A DNA stretch of 64,000 nt from Geodermatophilus siccatus (GCF_900103785.1 NZ_FNHE01000010.1:124001-188000), one strand, 5' to 3'; positions 15,918-24,536 are shown, counted from the stretch's first letter. Made by a program: numbers and translations. Notes: generated by a model from the letters alone, not told the origin.

Positions 15918-16672
15918 CAGTGGGCGGTCCACCCGCCGTCCATGACCAGGGAGCTGCCGGTGATCGACGCGGCGACGGGGGAGCAGAGGTAGGCGACCGC
16001 CTCGGCGACCTCCTCGGGCTCGATCAGCCGCTTGACGGCCGCGGGGGCGAGCATGACCTGCTCGACCACCTCGTCCTCGGACAGGCCGTGGGCCCTGGCC
16101 TGGTCGGCGATCTGGTTCTCCACCAGCGGGGTGCGCACGTAGGCGGGGTTGACGCAGTTGGAGGTGACCCCGTGCGGGGCGCCCTCCAGCGCGATCACCT
16201 TCGACAGCCCCTCGAGACCGTGCTTGGCGGTGACGTAGGCGCTCTTGTACGCGGAGGCCCGCAGCCCGTGGACCGAGCTGACGTTGACGATCCGGCCCCA
16301 GCCGCGCTCGTACATGTGCGGCAGCGCGCCGCGGACCAGCCGGAACGGCGTCTCCAGCATCAGCCGCAGGATCAGCGAGAAGCGGTCGACCGGGAACTCG
16401 TGCAGCGGGGCCACGTGCTGCAGCCCGGCGTTGTTGACCAGCACGTCCACGTCGAGGTCCAGGCCGTCGACCGCGTCGAGGTCGGAGAGGTCGACGGCGA
16501 CCGCCGTCCCCCCGACCGCCGTCGCCACCGCCTTCGCCGCCTCGGCGTCACGGTCGACGACGACCACGTCCGCGCCCGCCTGAGCCAGTCGCACGGCGCA
16601 GGCGCGGCCGATGCCCGAGGCGCCGCCGGTGATGAGGGCCCGCCGCCCGCTGAGGGTTCCTGAGTCCGCCAT
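15917..16672 (-). CDS. 3-hydroxybutyrate dehydrogenase, short-chain dehydrogenase family
   Basis: The 251-residue enzyme should oxidise 3-hydroxybutyrate to acetoacetate with NAD. The cofactor motif TGGASGIG is at 15-22, followed by NNAG at 80-83 and the catalytic Ser133, Tyr146 and Lys150 (YVTAK). The segment LQHVAPLHEFP and the C-terminal SITGSSLVMDGGWTAH are typical of this subfamily. The ATG at 16672 gives the normal length. It is the first gene of a two-gene unit with the PucR regulator, and two perfect 18-base palindromes lie upstream. Confidence 0.9.
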   Translation of the reverse strand: MADSGTLSGRRALITGGASGIGRACAVRLAQAGADVVVVDRDAEAAKAVATAVGGTAVAVDLSDLDAVDGLDLDVDVLVNNAGLQHVAPLHEFPVDRFSLILRLMLETPFRLVRGALPHMYERGWGRIVNVSSVHGLRASAYKSAYVTAKHGLEGLSKVIALEGAPHGVTSNCVNPAYVRTPLVENQIADQARAHGLSEDEVVEQVMLAPAAVKRLIEPEEVAEAVAYLCSPVAASITGSSLVMDGGWTAH

Positions 16673-16801
16673 GTCGCGGAAGGCTAGAGGCTCCTGGCGA
16701 CCGGCCGCACGGTCGGGGCCCACACACCTCGTCGAGCCGGGATGGGTGCGGCCCACATCGCGCCATGAGCCGTCCCCCGGAGGGGGCACCACACCAGGAC
16801 G

Positions 16802-16851
16802 CCGGACGGCGCCGTCCGGTATGGCGGGCGGACACGTGACCGCGGTCACGT
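16802..16851 (-). promoter_or_regulatory. Two adjacent perfect 18-base palindromes
   Basis: CCGGACGGCGCCGTCCGG (16802-16819) and ACGTGACCGCGGTCACGT (16834-16851) are both perfectly symmetric and 14 bases apart. They lie 130-179 bases before the dehydrogenase start. They are plausible operators for the PucR protein or another dimeric regulator, or for a plus-strand unit starting near 16903. Confidence 0.45.
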
Positions 16852-17362
16852 CTGCGGCGCCGCCAGGGCCGCACCCCGCATGCTCCTCGACGAGGAGAGC
16901 TCGTGACCGCACCCGCACACCCCGGCGCGCTCCGGTCGCGTCGGCGGCGCGAGCACCGTCGGCACGCGCTCGAGGCGATGCCGACGGGCACCGCGTCCCC
17001 CGTGGTCACCACCCCGTCGCGGGGTGCCCTCTGCCTGACCGGATCGGCCGTCGGCCGGTGCAGCTCCTCGGCGTGGTCGGCGTCGCCGCCTGCGCGGTCG
17101 CCACGCTGGTCGCCGTCCTCTCGGGGGGACCCGCGCCCCGGCCGCGGACCCGGCGGTCGTCGTCCGGGAGGGCCGGTCGCGCACGTCGGTGCGAGGCCGG
17201 CTCACGGGCTCCCCATGACATCCGTCACGGGGGGCCCGTGGCGTCGCCGGGAGGAGTCGTGAGGGACGGCACCTGTGCCGCTGCAGGGACGACGGCAGCG
17301 TCAGGGGTGCGCCCGGGAGGAGCGGTCGGACCCCGGCCGGCGGGCGCATCGAGGAGGTCGCC
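16852..17362 (+). other. Gene-poor stretch with a possible frameshifted small membrane protein
   Basis: A GTG at 16903 with a good GAGGAGAG site opens a 119-residue frame to 17262, whose first 45 residues are Arg-rich. The hydrophobic segment VQLLGVVGVAACAVATLVAV, which would make a membrane helix, is encoded in a different frame near 17056-17115. This suggests a small membrane protein broken by one frameshift, or simple chance. I see no other gene. Two SD-like GGGAGGAG sites lie near 17250 and 17315. Confidence 0.25.
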
Positions 17363-18301
17363 GTGCACCCGTCCGTCGCACCCGCCCCGCCGCCCACGGT
17401 GGCGCCCGACCCGTCCGCCGTCGAGGTGGTCGACCTGCACCGCCGGTACGGCGACTTCGAGGCGGTCCGGGGGGTGTCCTTCGAGGTCCGGCCCGGTGAG
17501 GTGTTCGCGCTGCTCGGCGTGAACGGCGCCGGCAAGACCTCCGCCCTGGAGGTGCTCGAGGGGCTGGCCCCGGCGTCGGGCGGGTCGGTGCAGGTCCTCG
17601 GCGCCGATCCGCGGCGTGAGCGGGCCGCCGTCCGCCCGCACCTGGGCGTGCTGCTGCAGACGAGCGGCCTGCCGGGAGACCTGACCGTCGCCGAGACCGT
17701 CCGGACCTGGGCCGGCACCCTGACCACGCCGCGCCCGGTCGACGAGGCGCTCGCGCAGGTGGACCTCACCGGCCGGGCCGACGTCCGGGTGCGCAGCCTC
17801 TCCGGCGGGGAGCGCCGCCGGCTCGACCTCGCGCTGGCCCTGCTCGGCCGCCCGCGGGTGCTGGTGCTCGACGAGCCCACCACCGGCCTGGACCCGGAGA
17901 GCCGGCGCACCGTGTGGCGCCTGGTCCGCGGCCTGGTGGACGACGGTGCCGCGGTGGTGCTCACCACGCACCACCTGGAGGAGGCCGAGGAGCTGGCCGA
18001 CCGGATCGCGGTCATGCGCGCCGGCCGGGTCGTGCTGGCCGGCACCCGTGAGGAGATCGCCGAGACCCAGCCGGCCACCGTCCGCTTCACCCTCGACGAC
18101 GGCGTCCCGCAGCTGCCGGTGCCCGCGGGCGTCGAGGTGGTCAGCGCCGGCCCGCGGGTCGAGTGGCACACCCGCGCGCTGCAGCCGGTGCTCGCCGAGC
18201 TGTTGACCTGGGCCGCCGCGAACGGCGTCGTGCTCCGCGGCCTCCAGGCCCGCGCCGCCTCCCTGGAGCAGGCCTTCCTCGCCGTCGCCGACGCCGAGTG
18301 A
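17363..18301 (+). CDS. ABC transporter ATP-binding protein, drug/daunorubicin-resistance type
   Basis: The 312-residue ATPase has Walker A GVNGAGKTS (52-60), the signature LSGGE (146-150), Walker B LVLDEP (167-172) and the switch histidine in LTTHH. The C-terminal extension after about 225 is typical of ATPases that pair with ABC-2 permeases. The GTG start follows GAGGAGG. It is transcribed with the permease, kinase and regulator genes that follow, so it probably powers export of an antibiotic or lipid whose presence the two-component system senses. Confidence 0.93.
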   Translation: MHPSVAPAPPPTVAPDPSAVEVVDLHRRYGDFEAVRGVSFEVRPGEVFALLGVNGAGKTSALEVLEGLAPASGGSVQVLGADPRRERAAVRPHLGVLLQTSGLPGDLTVAETVRTWAGTLTTPRPVDEALAQVDLTGRADVRVRSLSGGERRRLDLALALLGRPRVLVLDEPTTGLDPESRRTVWRLVRGLVDDGAAVVLTTHHLEEAEELADRIAVMRAGRVVLAGTREEIAETQPATVRFTLDDGVPQLPVPAGVEVVSAGPRVEWHTRALQPVLAELLTWAAANGVVLRGLQARAASLEQAFLAVADAE

Positions 18302-18326
18302 CCCCCGACCCGAGAGGAACGCCACG

Positions 18327-19127
18327 ATGACCACGCTCGCCGCTCCTGCCGGCCCCTCCCGGCTCCGCCGTGTCGGGGCCCTCGCCGCCGCCGAGACCCG
18401 GCTGCTGCTGCGCAACCGCACCGCCGTCGTCAACTCCGTGCTCATGCCCCTGTTGCTGGTGGCCCTCGTCCCCGGGATGGGCCTCGACGACCGGACGACC
18501 GGGCCCGGCCTGCTGACCGCGGCCGCCGGCTTCACGCTGGTCTTCCTGACCTACTACAACCTGGTCACCACCTACGTCGCCCGGCGCGAGGACCTGGTGC
18601 TGCAGCGGATGCGCACCGGCGAGCTGAGTGACGGCGAGGTGCTCCTCGCCACCGCCGTCCCCACCCTGCTGGTCACGGTCGGCCAGCTCGTCCTGGTCGC
18701 CGTGGGCGTGGTCGTGCTCGACCTGTGGACCGCGCCGGTGGACGCCGTCCTGCCGGTCCTGGCGGTCCTGCTCGGCGCGGCGCTGATGGTCGTGCTGGCC
18801 ACCGCGAGCACGGTGTTCACCCGGACGCCGGAGTCGGCGCAGATCACCACGCTGCCCGTCGTCCTCGGGACGACCGCGCTCTCCGGGCTGTTCTTCCCGC
18901 TGAGCGTGCTGCCTGAGGAGCTGGCCACGGTCGCCCGCCTGCTGCCGCTGACGCCGGTCATCGAGCTGGTGCAGCTGGGCCTCGCGGGGCGGACCTGGGA
19001 CGGCGAGGTCGTCGCCGGCGCGGAGCTGTGGTGGGCCGCGCTGGTCCCGCTGGGCACGCTCCTGGCCTGGACCGTGCTGGCCGGCCTGGCGACCGCGCGG
19101 TGGTTCCGCTGGGCTCCGCGGCGCTGA
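18327..19127 (+). CDS. ABC-2 type permease
   Basis: The 266-residue protein has six hydrophobic segments and the ABC-2 pattern, including LLLRNRTAVVNSVLMPLLLV near the N-terminus and TTALSGLFFPLSVLPEELA before the last helices. It starts with an ATG 25 bases after the ATPase gene stop, with GAGAGGAAC as the binding site. With the ATPase it should form a homodimeric or heterodimeric exporter. The substrate cannot be told from the sequence. Confidence 0.92.
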   Translation: MTTLAAPAGPSRLRRVGALAAAETRLLLRNRTAVVNSVLMPLLLVALVPGMGLDDRTTGPGLLTAAAGFTLVFLTYYNLVTTYVARREDLVLQRMRTGELSDGEVLLATAVPTLLVTVGQLVLVAVGVVVLDLWTAPVDAVLPVLAVLLGAALMVVLATASTVFTRTPESAQITTLPVVLGTTALSGLFFPLSVLPEELATVARLLPLTPVIELVQLGLAGRTWDGEVVAGAELWWAALVPLGTLLAWTVLAGLATARWFRWAPRR

Positions 19128-19159
19128 CCCGCCCGGCGCGCGACGGGCGGTACGGCAGC

Positions 19160-20362
19160 ATGGGGGCCGTGCCGACCGTCGCGCGCTGGTGGAGCAGCCG
19201 CACCGACCCGCAGCGCATCGACCTCTACACCCGCTCGTCGTACTACACGACGCTGGTGTTCGTCCCGGTCATGCTGTTCTTCGCGGCGGCGTCGGACTGG
19301 GTGACGGCCTCCGCGTGGCACCCGGTGGTGCTGCTCGGCTCCTCGGTGGTGACGACGGCGGCCTGCCTCGTGCTCACCCGGCGCGGGTTCCACGACCGCG
19401 CCGCCGGCCCCGACCGGCCTGCGCTGCTGGTCGCCCTGGTCGCCGGCCTGATCACCGTCCTGGCGGCGCTGGCCGCCACGGGGGAGGGGCCGGCGCCCGC
19501 CGCCCCGTGGGTGACCGGCCTGGTGGGCGCCGCGGTGCTGCTGGCCCTGTCGGTCACCGTCCCGACCCGGCCGCTGGTCACCGGGGCCGCGGTCACCGGC
19601 GTGCTGGCCGGTGCGGTGGCGCTCGCCGAGGGCAACCCACCGGCCGCTGCCGTCGCCATCGGCGCCTCGATCGGTCTGGCGGTCGCGTTCTTCGTCACGG
19701 CCTTCCGGTTCAGCGTCTGGATCCTCGACGTCGTCCTGGAGATGGAGCGCACCCGCGGCGTGCAGGCGCAGCTCGCGGTCGCCGAGGAGCGGCTGCGCTT
19801 CGCCCGCGACCTGCACGACGTCATGGGCCGCAACCTCTCGGCGATCGCGGTGAAGACGCAGCTGGCCGCCGAGCTGGTCCGTCGGGGGAGGGACGGCGCG
19901 GCCGAGGAGCTGGCGGACATCAGCCGGGTGGCCGAGGAGTCGCTGCGGGAGGTGCGCGACGTCGTCCGCGGTTACCGGCGCACCGACCTGCCCGGCGAGC
20001 TGGCCGGCGCCCGGTCGGTGCTGCGCGCGGCCGGGGTGGGCGTCACGGTGACCGGCGAGGAGGAGGCCGAGGCGCTGCCCGAGCCGGTGCAGGCGGCGCT
20101 GGGCTGGGTGGTGCGGGAGGCGGTGACCAACGTGCTGCGGCACAGCCGGGCGAGCTGGTGCAGCGTCGAGCTGCGCGCGGCCGGCGGGGAGGCGGAGCTG
20201 CAGGTGACCAACGACGGCGCCCCCGGGGCGGGGACGGCCTGGGGCAACGGGCTCACCGGCCTGGCCGAGCGGCTGGCCGCGACCGGCGGCCGGCTCTCGG
20301 CCGGTCCGGCCGGCGACCGGTTCGTCCTCGCCGCGACCGTGCCCGTGAGGGTGTCCGCGTGA
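19160..20362 (+). CDS. Sensor histidine kinase, DesK/NarL-partner type
   Basis: The 400-residue membrane kinase has several hydrophobic helices in its first 185 residues, then the HisKA_3 box RFARDLHDVMGRNLSAIAVK with the phosphorylated His219, and an ATPase domain to the end. The ATG at 19160 is chosen; a GTG three codons later is also possible. The stop overlaps the start of the response regulator in a GTGA. It probably senses envelope stress or the substrate of the adjacent exporter. Confidence 0.92.
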   Translation: MGAVPTVARWWSSRTDPQRIDLYTRSSYYTTLVFVPVMLFFAAASDWVTASAWHPVVLLGSSVVTTAACLVLTRRGFHDRAAGPDRPALLVALVAGLITVLAALAATGEGPAPAAPWVTGLVGAAVLLALSVTVPTRPLVTGAAVTGVLAGAVALAEGNPPAAAVAIGASIGLAVAFFVTAFRFSVWILDVVLEMERTRGVQAQLAVAEERLRFARDLHDVMGRNLSAIAVKTQLAAELVRRGRDGAAEELADISRVAEESLREVRDVVRGYRRTDLPGELAGARSVLRAAGVGVTVTGEEEAEALPEPVQAALGWVVREAVTNVLRHSRASWCSVELRAAGGEAELQVTNDGAPGAGTAWGNGLTGLAERLAATGGRLSAGPAGDRFVLAATVPVRVSA

Positions 20363-20964
20363 TCCGGGTGCTGCTGGCCGACGACGAGAACCTGATCCGC
20401 TCGGCACTGGCCGCTCTGCTGGCCCTGGAGGAGGACCTCGAGGTGGTGGCCCAGGCCGCCTCCGGTGCCGAGGCCCTGGCGATGGCCCGCGCGCACACGC
20501 CCGACGTCGCCGTCCTCGACCTGCAGATGCCCGACCGGGACGGCATCTCCGTGGCCGGGGAGCTCTCCACCGTGCTGCCGGGCTGTGCGGTGGTGATCGT
20601 CACCGGGCACGGCCGGGCGGGTCACCTCAAGCGGGCGCTGGAGGCCGGCGTGCGCGGGTTCCTGCCCAAGACGGTGAGCGCGCCGGTGCTCACCGACGTC
20701 GTCCGCACGGTGCACCGGGGCGGGCGCTACGTGGACCCGGAGCTGGCCGCGGAGGCGATCAGCGCGGGGGACAGCCCGCTGACGCCGCGCGAGGCCGACG
20801 TCCTCGAGCTGGCGGCCGGGGGTGCCCCGGTCGAGGAGATCGCCGCCCGCGCGCACCTGTCAGCCGGGACCGTGCGCAACCACCTGTCGGCCGCGGCGGC
20901 CAAGCTGGGCGCGCCGAACCGGCACGCCGCGGTGGAGGCGGCGCGCCGGCACGGCTGGATCTGA
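20359..20964 (+). CDS. Response regulator, NarL/LuxR type
   Basis: The 201-residue protein has a receiver domain (Asp54 in VLDLQMPDRDG, conserved Lys in FLPKTV) and a LuxR-type helix-turn-helix starting near 138 (LTPREADVLELAAGGAPVEE). The GTG start overlaps the kinase stop by four bases, so it is the cognate partner and probably controls the ABC exporter genes upstream. Confidence 0.93.
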   Translation: MIRVLLADDENLIRSALAALLALEEDLEVVAQAASGAEALAMARAHTPDVAVLDLQMPDRDGISVAGELSTVLPGCAVVIVTGHGRAGHLKRALEAGVRGFLPKTVSAPVLTDVVRTVHRGGRYVDPELAAEAISAGDSPLTPREADVLELAAGGAPVEEIAARAHLSAGTVRNHLSAAAAKLGAPNRHAAVEAARRHGWI

Positions 20965-20989
20965 ACGAGTTTCCTGCACGGTCCTGTCC

Positions 20990-21040
20990 GGCCCCTGGGC
21001 CCGCGCAGAGCGTGGGAGGCGTGGGGAGGACGGGGCCCTC
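20990..21040. repeat. Stop-abutting palindromic element, copy 5
   Basis: On the minus strand it follows the small acidic gene stop as TGA-GAGGGCCCCGTCCTCCCC, then CACGCTCTGCGCGGGCCC and GGGGCC. It sits between convergent genes (plus-strand stop at 20964). Confidence 0.5.
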
Positions 21041-21235
21041 TCAGTCGGGGACGTTGCCCGGACGCACCGTCCCGTCGTCGCGCTGGGCGTCCTCGTCGGT
21101 GGTGAGGGTGACCTCGTCGCGCTCGCCGCCGTCGGACCGGTCCTCGCCGGGGACGCCGTCGACGAGGTTGCTCGCGCTGGGGCCGTCGGTGGTGTCCGGG
21201 GACTCCCGGTAGCCGGTGTCGTCGGACTCGCTCAT
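21041..21235 (-). CDS. Small acidic protein, second of a paralogous pair
   Basis: The 64-residue product is hydrophilic, rich in Asp, Glu and Gly, and probably disordered. Its C-terminal block DEVTLTTDEDAQRDD resembles the block EDVPLTRDEAIERDA of the gene before it, so the two appear to be duplicates. Its ATG shares a base with that gene's stop (TGATG), which indicates coupling. I do not recognise a named family. The shared SigB/SigF-like promoter suggests stress expression. Confidence 0.6.
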   Translation of the reverse strand: MSESDDTGYRESPDTTDGPSASNLVDGVPGEDRSDGGERDEVTLTTDEDAQRDDGTVRPGNVPD

Positions 21236-21486
21236 CAGATGTCCCTTCCTCCGGATCGGGGAGTGGGTCCCGAGACCTCGCCGGACGGTCCGTCCGTCCG
21301 GGCGCGGGCGATGTCGGAGTCGGCGCGGGCGGGGAGGTCGTCGCCGGCCGCGGCATCGCGCTCGATCGCCTCGTCGCGGGTGAGGGGGACGTCCTCGAAC
21401 CCCGACCCGGTGTCGCTGTTGTCCCCGCTGCCCGACGCGGTCGGGATGTCCTGCTGGATCCGGTCGCTGCCCTGGGGGTCGCTCAC
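21235..21486 (-). CDS. Small acidic protein, first of a paralogous pair
   Basis: The 83-residue product has no predicted fold that I can name and is rich in Asp, Ser and Gly. The block EDVPLTRDEAIERDAA is shared in pattern with the next gene. The GTG start follows AGGAGG by five bases. A SigB/SigF-type promoter (GTTT, 15 bases, GGGCAT) lies 37-61 bases upstream. Function is unknown; a general-stress role is inferred only from the promoter. Confidence 0.6.
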   Translation of the reverse strand: MSDPQGSDRIQQDIPTASGSGDNSDTGSGFEDVPLTRDEAIERDAAAGDDLPARADSDIARARTDGPSGEVSGPTPRSGGRDI

Positions 21487-21522
21487 GGGAGCCTCCTGTC
21501 CGACGGCGCTGTCGCAGGGGCC

Positions 21523-21547
21523 ATGCCCGCCGCCGTCCCCGTGAAAC
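21523..21547 (-). promoter_or_regulatory. SigB/SigF-type promoter for the small acidic protein pair
   Basis: On the minus strand GTTT (21547 to 21544) is followed after 15 bases by GGGCAT (21528 to 21523). This fits the actinobacterial stress-sigma pattern GTTT-N14-17-GGGTAT with one mismatch. Confidence 0.55.
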
Positions 21548-21597
21548 GGCCGCGGCCGCCGTCCCCGGGAGGACGACGGCCACCGTGGGGTGCGGTC

Positions 21598-21656
21598 GGC
21601 CCTCCTGCAGGGGCCCGTCCCGAGCGTGCGAGGGGTGGGGGCAGGAGGGTCCCTCC
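21598..21656 (-). repeat. Stop-abutting palindromic element, copy 6
   Basis: On the minus strand it follows the fadE5 stop as TGA-GGAGGGACCCTCCTGCCCCC, then CACCCCTCGCACGCTCGGG and ACGGGCCCCTGCAGGAGGGC. The outer arms can pair across the whole element. Confidence 0.6.
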
Positions 21657-23501
21657 TCAGAACGCGGCCTCGTCGACCTCCATGAGGGCGTTGTCGGTGT
21701 GCTCGACGATGGTCCGCTCCGCCGTCAGTCTCGGCAGGACCTGCGTGGTGAAGAACCGGGCGGCGGCGAGCTTGCCCTCGTAGAAGTGCCGGTCCCGCTC
21801 GGTGACCTCGCCGGCCAGGGCGCCGAGCGCCACCTCGGCCTGGCGCACGAGCAGCCAGGCCGTGACCAGGTCACCGGTGGCCAGCAGCAGCCGGCTGGTG
21901 TTCTGGCCGACCTCGTAGAGCGCGGTGAGGTCCTCCTGCGCCCGGGCGAGGTGGCCGAACATCGCCGCCAGCATGCCCTGCACGTCGGCGAGGGCGGTGG
22001 CCAGCAGCGCCCGCTCCTCCTTGAGCCGGCCGTTGCCGGCCTCCGCGTCGATCGTGGCCTGGATCTGCTCGGCGACCCAGGTCAGGGCGACGCCGCCGTC
22101 CTTGACGATCTTGCGGAAGAAGAAGTCCTGGCCCTGGATCGCCGTGGTGCCCTCGTAGAGGGTGTCGATCTTGGAGTCCCGGATGTACTGCTCGATCGGG
22201 TAGTCCTGCAGGTAGCCCGAGCCGCCGAGGGTCTGCAGCGACTCCTGGGTGAGCAGTTGGGTGGCGCGCTCGGAGCCGAAGCCCTTGACCACCGGCAGCA
22301 GCAGGTCGTTGACGCGGGCGGCGAGCGTCGCCTCCTCGCTGTCGGCGGTGCCCTCGGCCTCGGCCTGCGTGACCTGGTCGCGGAAGGTGGCGGCGTAGAG
22401 GTACAGCGCCCGCATGCCCTCGGCGTAGGACTTCTGCAGCATGAGCGAGCGGCGGACGTCGGGGTGGCGGGTGATGGGGACCCGCGGGGCGTCCTTGCTG
22501 GTCGCGGTCAGGTCGGCGCCCTGCACGCGGTTCTTCGCGTAGTCCAGGGCCACCTGGTAGCCGGCCGACAGCGTGGCGATGGCCTTGGCGCCCACGAACA
22601 TCCGGGCGTGCTCGATGACCCGGAACATCTGCGCGATGCCGTCGTGCACCTCGCCGACCAGCCAGCCCCTCGCCGGCACCGGCCCGGCGCCGAAGGTCAG
22701 CTCGCAGGTCGTGGACACCTTCAGGCCCATCTTCTTCTCGACGTTCGTGACGTACACGCCGTTGCGCTCACCCAGCGCGCCGGTCCCGAGGTCGACGTGG
22801 AACTTCGGGACGACGAACAGCGAGAGGCCCTTGGTGCCCGGCCCGGCACCCTCGGGGCGGGCCAGCACCAGGTGGACGATGTTGTCCGACAGGTCGTGCT
22901 CGGCCGAGGTGATGAACCGCTTGACGCCGGTGACGTGCCACGAGCCGTCGTCCTGCCGGACGGCCTTCGTGCGGCCGGCGCCGACGTCGGAGCCGGCGTC
23001 GGGCTCGGTGAGCACCATGGTGGCGCCCCACTTGTGCTCGAGCATGAGCCGGGCGAGCCGCTTCTGGTCGGGGGTGCCGAGCTCGTCCAGGATGGCGGCG
23101 AAGGCGGCCCAGGAGCCGTACATGAAGACGGCGGGGTTGGCGCCGAGCACCATCTCGAAGGCCGCCCAGGTCAGGGCGTGCGGAGCGCCGAAGCCGCCGA
23201 GGTGCTCGGGCAGGTCGAGGGAGAACCAGTCGCCGTCCTCGACGGCGCGCACCGACCGCTTGAAGCTCTCCGGCAGGGTCACCGAGGAGGTGGCCGGGTC
23301 GAACACCGGCGGGTTGCGGTCGGCGTCGGCGAAGGAGTCGGCGATCGGGCCCTCGGCCAGCCGGCGGATCTCGGCCAGCACGCCGCGCGCGGTCTCGACG
23401 TCCATCTGTGCGAACGGCCCCGTGCCGAACCGGTCCTTGGTGTCGAGGAACTCGAAGAGGTTGAACTCGAGGTCCCGCAGGTTCGCGGTGTAGTGGCCCA
23501 T
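21657..23501 (-). CDS. fadE5: Acyl-CoA dehydrogenase, FadE5 family
   Basis: The 614-residue flavoenzyme oxidises acyl-CoA to enoyl-CoA in fatty-acid beta-oxidation. Its start [20 protein letters not shown], the extended N-terminal domain and the length closely match mycobacterial FadE5, which has broad chain-length use. FAD- and substrate-binding segments such as [14 protein letters not shown] and the C-terminal helical domain are present. The ATG at 23501 follows GGGAG. A TTACC/GGTAA palindrome about 65 bases upstream is a likely operator, perhaps for a TetR-type lipid regulator. Confidence 0.92.
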   Translation of the reverse strand: MGHYTANLRDLEFNLFEFLDTKDRFGTGPFAQMDVETARGVLAEIRRLAEGPIADSFADADRNPPVFDPATSSVTLPESFKRSVRAVEDGDWFSLDLPEHLGGFGAPHALTWAAFEMVLGANPAVFMYGSWAAFAAILDELGTPDQKRLARLMLEHKWGATMVLTEPDAGSDVGAGRTKAVRQDDGSWHVTGVKRFITSAEHDLSDNIVHLVLARPEGAGPGTKGLSLFVVPKFHVDLGTGALGERNGVYVTNVEKKMGLKVSTTCELTFGAGPVPARGWLVGEVHDGIAQMFRVIEHARMFVGAKAIATLSAGYQVALDYAKNRVQGADLTATSKDAPRVPITRHPDVRRSLMLQKSYAEGMRALYLYAATFRDQVTQAEAEGTADSEEATLAARVNDLLLPVVKGFGSERATQLLTQESLQTLGGSGYLQDYPIEQYIRDSKIDTLYEGTTAIQGQDFFFRKIVKDGGVALTWVAEQIQATIDAEAGNGRLKEERALLATALADVQGMLAAMFGHLARAQEDLTALYEVGQNTSRLLLATGDLVTAWLLVRQAEVALGALAGEVTERDRHFYEGKLAAARFFTTQVLPRLTAERTIVEHTDNALMEVDEAAF

Positions 23502-23550
23502 GCCTGTGGCTCCCGGTCTCCGTGCTGCGACCCGCGACTCAGTACCTGCG

Positions 23551-23578
23551 GGTAACAAACCGTATTACCGGCCGGTAA
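23551..23578 (-). promoter_or_regulatory. Candidate operator of fadE5: GGTAA/TTACC half-sites
   Basis: A perfect 14-base palindrome TTACCGGCCGGTAA (23565-23578) has an extra GGTAA half-site at 23551-23555. It lies 64-77 bases before the fadE5 ATG. The symmetric form suits a TetR-family repressor of lipid genes. Confidence 0.45.
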
Positions 23579-23705
23579 CCAGGAGCAAGCACCGCCGCAG
23601 GACCGCGACCTCGGGAGGCGTGGCTCCCCCTCGTGGGGGTGAGCCGGCGAGTCCGACCACCGCCGCGTTCGAGCCGACCAGCTGACCGCGACCCCGCACG
23701 AGGGG

Positions 23706-23884
23706 CCTGACGGTGGTCGCCGAGGGCGTGCAGACCCCCGAGCAGCTGGTGACGCCGGCCGGCCTCGGCTGCGACGCCTCGCAGGGCTTCCTCGTCGCCC
23801 GTCCCGTGCCGGCCGGGTCGGTCGCCGCCACCTGGGTCGGGCCGCCGACCTGCCCGCGCCCGCCTGCGCGGGGGCGGGCGGCTG
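23706..23884 (+). pseudogene. Remnant of an EAL-domain (cyclic di-GMP phosphodiesterase) gene
   Basis: The plus strand encodes TVVAEGVQTPEQLVTPAGLG followed by CDASQGFLVARPVPAGS, which is the end of a typical EAL domain (VVAEGVET, then the LGCD-QGY-ARP block). There is no start codon or upstream EAL domain, and the rest of the gene is gone. The remaining stretch from 23502 to 23705 has no recognisable gene apart from the fadE5 operator. A GC-rich hairpin near 23852-23880 overlaps the end. Confidence 0.6.
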
Positions 23885-23889
23885 ATCGC

Positions 23890-24252
23890 TCAGCCGGAGC
23901 GGCGGCGGGCGCGCAGCACCAGGCCGGCCAGCCACACCAGCAGGCCGCCGAGCGCCGCGGCGATGACCAGGGCCAGCACCAGCGGCGCCTGGACGTCGGT
24001 GAAGACCAGGCTGATCTGGACCGTCTGGTTGTTGAAGACGACGAACAGCACCAGCACCACGGTGACGAACAGCAGCAGCGCCAGGGCGAGCGTGCGGCCG
24101 GCGGTGCGGCCGGCGTTGCGGACGGGGTGGCGCTCGGGCGCCGTCGTCCCGCCGGTCGGAGCGGGGCCGGGGGTGGCCGGACCGGTGGTCGTCCCGGGGG
24201 TGCCGGTCGGACCGGTCGAGGTGCGGAGGGGGTCGGAGCCGGGAGCGGTCAC
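23890..24252 (-). CDS. LapA-domain membrane protein
   Basis: The 120-residue protein has a Thr/Pro/Gly-rich N-terminus (about 1-45) and two membrane helices (about 58-80 and 92-115) around a conserved NNQTVQISLVF segment, typical of LapA/DUF1049 proteins. In other bacteria this family helps lipopolysaccharide assembly, a role that does not carry over to Gram-positive cells, so the function here is unknown. The GTG at 24252 is chosen as the start; the frame is open further upstream. Confidence 0.8.
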   Translation of the reverse strand: MTAPGSDPLRTSTGPTGTPGTTTGPATPGPAPTGGTTAPERHPVRNAGRTAGRTLALALLLFVTVVLVLFVVFNNQTVQISLVFTDVQAPLVLALVIAAALGGLLVWLAGLVLRARRRSG

Positions 24253-24289
24253 GGGTCGAGTCTGGTGCCCGCCGCCGTCCCGCGCACGG

Positions 24290-24454
24290 TCAGCGCTGCG
24301 CGTCGGGCTCGGTCTCGGCCGGGGGCCAGCTCGGACCCGCGACACCGTCGGCCGGGCCGGGGGTACCGCCCTGGGACTCCGGGTCCCCGGGCGGGGCCCC
24401 CTCGCTGCCGAAGGGCTGGGCGTCGCGCGGTTCGTCGGGCTCCGGCATCGTCAT
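24290..24454 (-). CDS. Small Pro/Glu-rich protein, 54 residues
   Basis: The frame begins MTMPEPDEPRDAQPFGSEG and continues with Pro, Gly and Glu residues. It contains no hydrophobic segment and is probably disordered. I do not recognise it. A second ATG two codons in is an alternative start, and no strong ribosome-binding site is seen. It lies between two genes of the same direction, 37 bases before the LapA-like gene, so it could be part of that unit. Low-complexity coding in GC-rich DNA can arise by chance. Confidence 0.4.
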   Translation of the reverse strand: MTMPEPDEPRDAQPFGSEGAPPGDPESQGGTPGPADGVAGPSWPPAETEPDAQR

Positions 24455-24536
24455 GGAGCCAGTCTGCGGCGGCCGTTCCCCCGCGGCGACCGCACGTGGC
24501 CCTGCGGTGCGGCGCGGAGGACCGGGGTGTCCGCGC

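Noticed and set aside
23565..23831. A minus-strand 88-residue open frame before fadE5
   Set aside because: It covers the fadE5 operator and the antisense of the EAL remnant and has no ribosome-binding site or family-like sequence.
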